Source: Spirochaetia bacterium
GTDB taxonomy: Bacteria; Spirochaetota; Spirochaetia; Treponematales; Treponemataceae
Length of the DNA stretch: 12,019 nt
Reading direction: 5' to 3'
Assembly (NCBI GenBank): GCA_900767955.1
Contig: CAAGBC010000058.1
Span: forward strand, 1 to 12,019
The notes beneath the pieces were generated by a model. The model worked only from the letters and a program-made list of their open reading frames with translations. It had not been told where the DNA came from and ran no database searches. A program made the translations under genes and the position numbers. How positions within the stretch are numbered: the stretch's first letter is position 1; every line of letters starts with the position of its first letter. This document shows positions 6,442 to 12,019 of the stretch, piece after piece.

Positions 6442-6549
6442 TAAACTTTCTTCTATAAACTAATTTGATTTGTGCTTACATATTTATGCTATATATAATA
6501 GAAGAAACAATACAGATTTTTATAATATTTCGTAGGAATCTTGTAAAAT

Positions 6550-6975
6550 CTATTTATTAATGAACCACAATCCAACAAGACAAATTATAATTCCAATAAT
6601 TTTATTTACATCAACAGGTTCGTGGTATCCAATTAAACCCACAAAAATCAAAGCAACTGCCAAAAAAGCATTAGAAACTGTAGAAAGTGTACTGACTTTC
6701 CAACCAGCGTTGTATGCAAAAATAAACCCAAGTTCCAAGCCTGTAATTACAATTCCCAAAACAATTGTAGCCCAATTCATATGTGAAAATTCTTTAAAAA
6801 TATTTCCACCCTTTGAAGTAACAAAAAACGCCACAGCAGAAAATAAAGTTGCAACAGCGTAAGTAATAGTCATAGAAGCAAAAGTATTCATTTGGGGAGG
6901 AATTGCTTTTGCACAAATTTGATAAACTGTGTTTGATAAAATAATAATAACAAGCGGCCAAATGTAATTGAACAT
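6550..6975 (-). CDS. Half-size EamA/DMT family transporter
   Basis: A 141-residue membrane protein with five predicted helices (about residues 5-22, 32-53, 67-88, 96-117, 121-139), one EamA unit rather than the usual tandem pair of about 300 residues. Family features are the glutamate in the third helix (GLELGFIFAYNAGW), 'LSTVSNAFLAVALIFVGLIGYHEPV', and the final helix 'IGIIICLVGLWFI'. Such short forms presumably work as dimers. The substrate is unknown. I start it at the ATG at 6975 because GGAGAA lies five bases upstream; the in-frame ATG at 7008 adds 11 residues but has no ribosome site. No clear terminator follows the stop. Confidence 0.85.
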   Translation of the reverse strand: MFNYIWPLVIIILSNTVYQICAKAIPPQMNTFASMTITYAVATLFSAVAFFVTSKGGNIFKEFSHMNWATIVLGIVITGLELGFIFAYNAGWKVSTLSTVSNAFLAVALIFVGLIGYHEPVDVNKIIGIIICLVGLWFINK

Positions 6976-7027
6976 AAATTCTCCAAAAAAATAAATAGAA
7001 TGTGTCAATCTTCAAAGACCTAACGAT

Positions 7028-7056
7028 TTGACTTGAATAAAACTAAAAAGCAATAT
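7028..7056 (+). promoter_or_regulatory. Candidate promoter of the histidine phosphatase gene
   Basis: TTGACT (7028-7033) and CAATAT (7051-7056) are 17 bp apart. The -35 is good and the -10 weak. TATAAC at 7082-7087 is an alternative -10 without a matching -35. Confidence 0.35.
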
Positions 7057-7139
7057 TCCTACCCGGTGGCAGTAAATGCAATATAACACAAATCAAAAAA
7101 AACTTCCATAAAATGCAAAGTGTGTGTTACAATTACAAC

Positions 7140-7916
7140 ATGAAAAAATTAATACTATTTCTAACATTAACATTCCTTGCATTTTCAACATTTGCAGAAA
7201 CACGCACATTTTATTTTACTCGTCACGGCCAGCGAGGCGATTTAAAATATCACTTCCGCCTAAAAAATGTTGCAGAAGACCGTTTAATGCCAAAAGGAAT
7301 AAAACAGGCTGAACTTCTTGGTCAGTATATGAAGCAAATTGGCTTTGAAGGGCAAATTTATGTTTCCCCATATTACAGAACGCTAGAAACAGCCACAGTT
7401 GCTTGCAATCAGTTCACAACGCAAAAGCTAATCCTTGAACCACGCTGTCAGGAAGTTACAGGCTTAAAAAATGCAACAAAAAAAGTGTACAAATTAAAAA
7501 CAGGAATCACCAAAAAGGAACTTGCTGAACTTTTCCCAAATATACAAGTTCCAAAAAAAGTAAAATTCCCTTGGCGCCTTGAAAACGAAAAGCAAGACCA
7601 GGCTGACCAGCGAATTGGCCAAATGATAGACGATTTTCTAAAAAACACAGAAGGCGACATTTTTGTAGTTTGCCACGGTGGAATCCTAAGTTCCGTAATC
7701 CGCGAAATGCAAAAGCGTGGTTCAGCGTTTTCTCGCCCACGATTTAATTACAACTGCTGCCTTTATTCCTTTACTTTTGATACAGAAACAAACCTCGTTA
7801 TTGATGCACAAGATTTGACCCCAGAATTTATGCCATCAAATCTTTACACAGACAATTTAGCGTATATTTTAATTCCTCCAAAATCAAAAGTTCCAGACAT
7901 TATAATAGAAGAATAA
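7140..7916 (+). CDS. Exported histidine phosphatase superfamily protein
   Basis: A 258-residue branch-1 histidine phosphatase (phosphoglycerate mutase-like fold). Starting at 7140, residues 1-19 form a classic signal peptide (KK, hydrophobic core, cleavage after TFA), so it should act in the periplasm or be secreted. RHG at 28-30 holds His29, the residue that takes the phosphate. Arg80 in 'SPYYRTLETA', Glu105 in 'EVTG' and His179 in 'VVCHGGILSSV' complete the usual active site. The substrate is not evident; the basic middle segment (KKVYKLKTGITKKE) and the C-terminal 'NLAYILIPP' are not diagnostic. An upstream in-frame ATG at 7113 would bury the signal peptide behind nine residues and has no better ribosome site. 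The gene appears monocistronic and is followed by a repeat-rich spacer. Confidence 0.9.
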   Translation: MKKLILFLTLTFLAFSTFAETRTFYFTRHGQRGDLKYHFRLKNVAEDRLMPKGIKQAELLGQYMKQIGFEGQIYVSPYYRTLETATVACNQFTTQKLILEPRCQEVTGLKNATKKVYKLKTGITKKELAELFPNIQVPKKVKFPWRLENEKQDQADQRIGQMIDDFLKNTEGDIFVVCHGGILSSVIREMQKRGSAFSRPRFNYNCCLYSFTFDTETNLVIDAQDLTPEFMPSNLYTDNLAYILIPPKSKVPDIIIEE

Positions 7917-7953
7917 TTTCATTTTTGTATAATTTTGGGCGTTGCCGCCGTTC

Positions 7954-8097
7954 GGAGCTGTCAAAGTCTTTTCAGTATTCGGAATCGTCATCCCGAATTG
8001 TCATGCTGAACTTGTTTCAGCATCTCACTATACATAGAGAGTAGATTTCGAAACGCGTTCGGTATGACAGAATAATTTATAAAAATTAGACAGCTCC
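7954..8097. repeat. 9-bp inverted repeat enclosing the MITE-like element
   Basis: GGAGCTGTC (7954-7962) and GACAGCTCC (8089-8097) are perfect inverted copies 126 bp apart. They enclose the palindromic units at 7986-8069. Flanks on both sides (7937-7953 and 8101-8161) are much richer in GC than the genes. This may mark the ends of an outer non-coding element into which the inner units inserted. Confidence 0.5.
7986..8069. repeat. Dispersed palindromic repeat, MITE-like, with a nested partial unit
   Basis: The main element at 7999-8069 is bounded by TGTCAT and ATGACA. Its left 27 nt (7999-8025) and the reverse complement of its right 27 nt (8043-8069) agree at 20 positions. The left unit folds as ATGCTGAA/TTCAGCAT. 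It is directly preceded by a second, truncated unit start, GTCATCCCGAAT (7987-7998). A related unit lies at 11032-11058. Confidence 0.7.
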
Positions 8098-8332
8098 TCT
8101 CTTTGGCCCGGGCTTTGCAGGGTTACGCCGTCTACCGCGGCTCCATAAAATGGGGCTGTCCCTTCAGAAATTAAAAAACATATTCAGATTTTTCATGATG
8201 ACATAAAAATACATATCGTACTTATTTTCTACGCTTGTTCACAGTCATCATTAAAATTCCCCGTTGCCCCATTTTACAAGCCCTTACAATCCCTAACGCT
8301 TCCCCGTGAAATAATTTTGTTTTATTTGAATT
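8098..8332. other. Non-coding spacer upstream of fabF
   Basis: A GC-rich block at 8101-8161 (GGCCCGGGC, CTACCGCGGCTCC, GGGGCTGTCCC) contrasts with the AT-rich surroundings and looks like a relic of a repeat element. The rest shows no ORF with a ribosome site and no RNA I recognise. Confidence 0.4.
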
Positions 8333-8360
8333 TTGACAACTTGACAAAAAATGTCATAAT
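8333..8360 (+). promoter_or_regulatory. Promoter of fabF-fabV
   Basis: A consensus -35 TTGACA (8333-8338) lies 16 bp from CATAAT (8355-8360, 5 of 6). A second TTGACA at 8341-8346 could pair with GATACT at 8362-8367. An inverted repeat TGACA-AAAAA-TGTCA (8342-8356) fills the spacer and touches the -10, a likely repressor site. Confidence 0.65.
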
Positions 8361-8431
8361 AGATACTCTTTAAAAAATAACATTTTTATCATATACTTAT
8401 AAAAATTTATTAAGAATGTTAGAGGTGTATA

Positions 8432-9694
8432 ATGTCTCAACGACGCGTTGTAATTACAGGTTTAGGTGCTGTTACTTCAGTTGGAAACACAGCTGTAGAT
8501 TCATGGAATGCTGTAAAAGAAGGAAAAAGTGGTGCAGGACCAATAACTCTTTTTGATGCAACAGAATTTCCTGTAAAAATTGCTGCAGAAGTAAAAGATT
8601 TTTCACTTGATACTTATGGTGTTGATAGAAAACTTGCCAGAAAAATGTCACGCTTTGCAAAGTTCTTACTTGGTGCAAGTATAGAAGCAGTAACAGATGC
8701 AGGTTATACACAAGAAAATTTCTGCAATGAAAAAGCAGGAATTATTACAGGTGTTGGAATTGGAATTTCTGATACAGTTGAATCATCATATAAAAAATAT
8801 TTAGATCCAGCTGCTGGAATAAATAGAATGCCACCTTTAACAGCTCCAATGATGTTAAATAACGAAGCTCCTGCTGCTGTAAGTATGTATTACAATATGC
8901 ACGGACCTGCATGGGTTTTATCAACAGCTTGTGCTTCAGGAACAGACGCAATTGGACTTTCACTAGATATGATTAGAAGCGGCCGTCTTGATATGTGTCT
9001 TGCTTCAGGAACAGATGCAAATATTACAGGTTTTAATATTGCTGCTTTCCAAGTATTACAAGCTCTTACATCAAGTTTTAATGATTGCCCAGAAAAAGCA
9101 AGCCGTCCTTTTGATAAAAACAGAAGCGGATTTTTAATGGCAGAAGGTGCTGCTGTTTTAGTATTTGAAGAATTAGAACACGCAAAAGCACGCGGAGCAA
9201 AAATTTATGCAGAAGTTGCAGGTTTTGGTTCTTCTAGTGATGCTTATCACATTACAGCTCCTTTATCAGATGGTGCTGGTGGAGCAATGGCAATGAAACA
9301 AGCCTTTGAAGATGCAGGAATGAAACCAGAAGATATTCAGTATTATAATGCCCACGGAACATCAACTCCTGCTAATGATAAAGCAGAAACAATAATGCTT
9401 AAAAATGTATTTGGTGACCACGCATATAAATTAAAAGTATCTTCAACAAAAAGTGAAATTGGTCACATGGTTGGTGCTGCAGGAACAATCGAAGCTTTGT
9501 TCTGTGTAAAAGCAATTCAGGAAGGTTTTATTCCTCCAACAATCAATCTTGATGAACCAGATTTAGAAAATGGTTGTGACTTAGATTACACTCCAAATGT
9601 TGGTGTAGAATGTGAAGTTAACGCTGCTGCATCTTGTTCCCTTGGATTTGGCGGACACAATGCTTGTGTTATCTTAAAAAAGTATAAAGACTAA
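8432..9694 (+). CDS. fabF: Beta-ketoacyl-ACP synthase II
   Basis: A 420-residue cytosolic condensing enzyme of type II fatty acid synthesis; it joins malonyl-ACP to a growing acyl-ACP with loss of CO2. The thiolase-fold triad is complete: Cys167 in STACASG, His309 in NAHGTSTP and His345 in EIGHMVGAAG, with Lys340 five residues before. The start RRVVITGLGAVTSVG and the C-terminal GFGGHNACVIL are typical, and the length equals that of FabF (about 410-420). KAS I versus KAS II cannot be fully settled from motifs, but FabF is the better fit. AGAGGTG five bases before the ATG sets the start. It is the first gene of an operon with fabV, 33 nt downstream. Confidence 0.96.
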   Translation: MSQRRVVITGLGAVTSVGNTAVDSWNAVKEGKSGAGPITLFDATEFPVKIAAEVKDFSLDTYGVDRKLARKMSRFAKFLLGASIEAVTDAGYTQENFCNEKAGIITGVGIGISDTVESSYKKYLDPAAGINRMPPLTAPMMLNNEAPAAVSMYYNMHGPAWVLSTACASGTDAIGLSLDMIRSGRLDMCLASGTDANITGFNIAAFQVLQALTSSFNDCPEKASRPFDKNRSGFLMAEGAAVLVFEELEHAKARGAKIYAEVAGFGSSSDAYHITAPLSDGAGGAMAMKQAFEDAGMKPEDIQYYNAHGTSTPANDKAETIMLKNVFGDHAYKLKVSSTKSEIGHMVGAAGTIEALFCVKAIQEGFIPPTINLDEPDLENGCDLDYTPNVGVECEVNAAASCSLGFGGHNACVILKKYKD

Positions 9695-9727
9695 ATTATA
9701 TAGAAAATTTTATTACTGAGGTAAATT

Positions 9728-10954
<1,227 letters not shown>

Positions 10955-10979
10955 TCCAACCAAAATATCGTTTACAACG

Positions 10980-11006
10980 GGCTTCTCACACGGGAAGCCT
11001 TTTTTT
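10980..11006 (+). terminator. Rho-independent terminator of fabF-fabV
   Basis: GGCTTCTC/GGGAAGCC form an 8-bp stem (one G-U pair) around an ACAC loop (10980-10999), followed by seven T. Confidence 0.93.
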
Positions 11007-11031
11007 ATCTGTGTTAGGGTTGAATGTGTTG

Positions 11032-11058
11032 TGTCATCCCGAATTTATTTCGGGATCT
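11032..11058 (+). repeat. Dispersed palindromic unit related to 7999-8025
   Basis: TGTC then ATCCCGAA-TTTAT-TTCGGGAT (11036-11056) then CT. It shares frame and ends with the unit at 7999-8025, while both sides of the stem differ together (GCT/AGC there, CCC/GGG here), so pairing is preserved. CTCA and an ACTATA-like stretch follow in both. Confidence 0.65.
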
Positions 11059-11116
11059 CATTACTATATGTAGTCTATTCATCCACCGAAAACGAGAGCT
11101 GGTATAATAAAATTGA

Positions 11117-11428
11117 TTATTTTAAAAAAGTTTCTTCATTTCGGCGTGAATATAAAATTCTTCGGATTTCCATTACATCATCAATTACAACATACCAAAC
11201 AGAATAGTTGCCAACATTAATTCTTCTATATGGATATTTACGATTTTTTGATGATTGCCAAATTGCAAAAGATTCTGGACTTTCTAATCTTTCTAAAATT
11301 GCATTTTCAATTTTAATAAGAGTATTTTCAGCGGCGATAGGATTTTGTAAATTATTTTGAATATAATTAATTATTTCTGCTAAATCTTGTTCTGCCAAAG
11401 GAAGATATTGAAGTTTATATTTTTTCAT
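11117..11428 (-). CDS. RelE/ParE family toxin
   Basis: A 103-residue toxin of a type II toxin-antitoxin pair. The N-terminal 'YLPLAEQDLAEIINYIQNNLQNPIAAEN' helices and the C-terminal strands 'YRRINVGNYSVWYVVIDDVMEIRRILYSRRN' are the standard RelE/ParE fold. RelE members cut mRNA in the ribosome and ParE members poison gyrase; the Arg-rich C-terminus does not decide which this is. It begins 1 nt after the antitoxin stop, so the two are co-transcribed and translationally coupled, with the antitoxin first. It is convergent with fabV and inside the 901-bp unit bounded by copies of the fabV 3' end. No good minus-strand terminator is seen after the stop. Confidence 0.92.
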   Translation of the reverse strand: MKKYKLQYLPLAEQDLAEIINYIQNNLQNPIAAENTLIKIENAILERLESPESFAIWQSSKNRKYPYRRINVGNYSVWYVVIDDVMEIRRILYSRRNEETFLK

Positions 11429-11429
11429 A

Positions 11430-11690
11430 TTACTTTCTTAATTTATTTTTTAATTTACCAAAAATCTCATCGTGTGAAAGTCTAATATCGGAAAAATCTG
11501 CATAATTATCTGCTTCATCAAGTTTTGATTCAATATTATTTGTAATATTTTCGTAAGCTTGAATACTCATAACAACCATTGAGCCGTATCCATTTTTTGT
11601 TAAAAAAACTGGCGATTGTGTTGATGTAACAATTTCTTCGATTTCTGTAAATTTGTTTCGTAAATCTGAAACTGGCCTTATCTGAATCAT
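11430..11690 (-). CDS. Phd/YefM family antitoxin
   Basis: An 86-residue antitoxin that should neutralise the adjacent RelE/ParE toxin and repress their shared promoter. The N-terminal Phd/YefM DNA-binding and dimerisation domain is clear: 'IRPVSDLRNKFTEIEEIV' then 'PVFLTKNGYGSMVVMSIQAYE' (about residues 3-48). The rest is acidic then basic (ESKLDEADNYADFSD to KLKNKLRK), the expected toxin-wrapping tail. AGAGGT three bases before the ATG sets the start. Its promoter with paired 10-bp direct repeats lies just upstream, fitting autoregulation. Confidence 0.92.
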   Translation of the reverse strand: MIQIRPVSDLRNKFTEIEEIVTSTQSPVFLTKNGYGSMVVMSIQAYENITNNIESKLDEADNYADFSDIRLSHDEIFGKLKNKLRK

Positions 11691-11716
11691 ATTACCTCTA
11701 TAAAACTATTGTAAAT

Positions 11717-11754
11717 TATATTATCAGTATATTATCATAATTTTATCAAGTCAA
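11717..11754 (-). promoter_or_regulatory. Promoter and operator of the toxin-antitoxin operon
   Basis: On the minus strand, TTGACT (11749-11754) and TATACT (11726-11731) are exactly 17 bp apart. Two copies of TGATAATATA (plus-strand 11717-11726 and 11728-11737) repeat at 11-bp spacing, one helical turn, across the -10. This fits an antitoxin-bound operator. Confidence 0.75.
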
Positions 11755-11826
11755 TATTTTCTATGTTCTCCTTTTTTATTTGCATATATTGCAATGTAAA
11801 GTCGATTTTGTTACTTAAAATATTAA

Positions 11827-11878
11827 AACTAGAACGCATGGATAGTTTAGACTAATCCAACCAAAATATCGTTTACAA
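11827..11878 (+). repeat. Direct repeat, copy 2: orphan fabV 3' end
   Basis: A near-exact copy of 10926-10977 that is not attached to any gene. It holds the last nine fabV codons and stop, with AGC changed to AGT, a silent change. Upstream sequence is unrelated to fabV. A terminator follows directly, as if this were once the true end of a fabV gene. Confidence 0.95.
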
Positions 11879-11918
11879 AGGACTTAGTTTTGTGAAAACA
11901 TTGCTAAGTCCTTTTTTT
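11878..11918 (+). terminator. Rho-independent terminator after the orphan fabV end
   Basis: AAGGACTTAG (11878-11887) pairs with CTAAGTCCTT (11904-11913) over ten bases, with an inner GTTTT/AAAAC helix and a run of seven T. There is no plus-strand gene between the fabV terminator and this one, so it has no evident client except read-through. Confidence 0.88.
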
Positions 11919-11943
11919 ATGCAGATTATAAACTACTACATAC

Positions 11944-11971
11944 TTGACAAGGGGGGGGGTAATGATATTGT
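11944..11971 (+). promoter_or_regulatory. Candidate phase-variable promoter with a G9 tract
   Basis: A consensus -35 TTGACA (11944-11949) is followed after 16 bp by TATTGT (11966-11971, 4 of 6). Nine consecutive G (11951-11959) lie within the spacer, so slippage would change the -35 to -10 distance. Poly-G tracts upstream of tpr genes act this way in T. pallidum. Confidence 0.55.
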
Positions 11972-11999
11972 GAAAAAAAATTATTTTAAGGGGTAATTT

Positions 12000-12019
12000 A
12001 TGAAAAAAATCTATGGTGC
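12000..12019 (+). CDS. Start of an unidentified gene, cut by the window edge
   Basis: The ATG at 12000 is preceded by AAGGGG about seven bases upstream, a good ribosome site. Only six codons and part of a seventh are visible (MKKIYG). The MKK start is compatible with a signal peptide, but no family can be named. It lies downstream of the promoter with the G9 tract and would be controlled by it. Confidence 0.6.

Noticed and set aside
6976..7008. Eleven-codon N-terminal extension of the EamA protein
   Set aside because: The ATG at 6975 has GGAGAA at ideal spacing; the longer start has none.
7113..7139. Nine-codon N-terminal extension of the histidine phosphatase
   Set aside because: It would mask a clean signal peptide that starts at 7140, and no ribosome site supports it.
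8101..8161. GC-rich block as tRNA or rRNA fragment
   Set aside because: No cloverleaf, T-loop motif or recognisable rRNA segment could be found.

Overview
The window looks like a low-GC chromosome segment of a host-associated Treponema (spirochaete). The best evidence is the 408-residue FabV/Ter trans-2-enoyl reductase, which closely resembles the Treponema denticola enzyme as I remember it, in an operon with fabF. A poly-G tract inside a putative promoter at the right edge also fits the genus. No rRNA or tRNA gene was seen, and no database could be searched.

Left part (1-2308). The tail of a CRISPR array (five identical 35-nt repeats, spacers of 38-41 nt, no cas genes in view) is followed by a small serine recombinase. 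A 26-bp perfect palindrome lies at the recombinase promoter. Next comes about 630 nt without a gene. It holds several strong hairpins and a canonical terminator for minus-strand transcription. A coiled-coil, DIP1984-like protein follows on the minus strand.

Middle (2309-7008). A minus-strand Pr6Pr-like membrane protein begins exactly where a plus-strand fused substrate-binding/permease gene loses its 5' end, so the amino-acid ABC transporter is probably damaged by a rearrangement. Its ATPase gene overlaps the permease by 4 nt and carries a C-terminal extension of about 120 residues resembling a histidine-kinase-type ATPase fold. Downstream on the minus strand lie an XRE regulator with a Cys/His tail, a possible 53-residue leader ORF with a structured leader, and a half-size EamA/DMT transporter. 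An identical 22-bp palindromic motif overlaps the -35 of two minus-strand promoters, one before the DIP1984-like gene and one before the small ORF/XRE pair. The geometry is the same in both, which suggests a shared operator.

Right part (7009-12019). A secreted histidine phosphatase is followed by a 515-nt repeat-rich spacer and then fabF-fabV, which together supply the condensing and final reduction steps of type II fatty acid synthesis. Immediately after fabV is a RelE/ParE-Phd toxin-antitoxin module. The last 52 bp around the fabV stop codon recur 901 bp downstream, followed by a second, orphan terminator, so the module sits in a 901-bp unit bounded by direct repeats of the fabV 3' end. The window closes with a candidate phase-variable promoter (nine G between -35 and -10) driving an ORF that runs off the edge.
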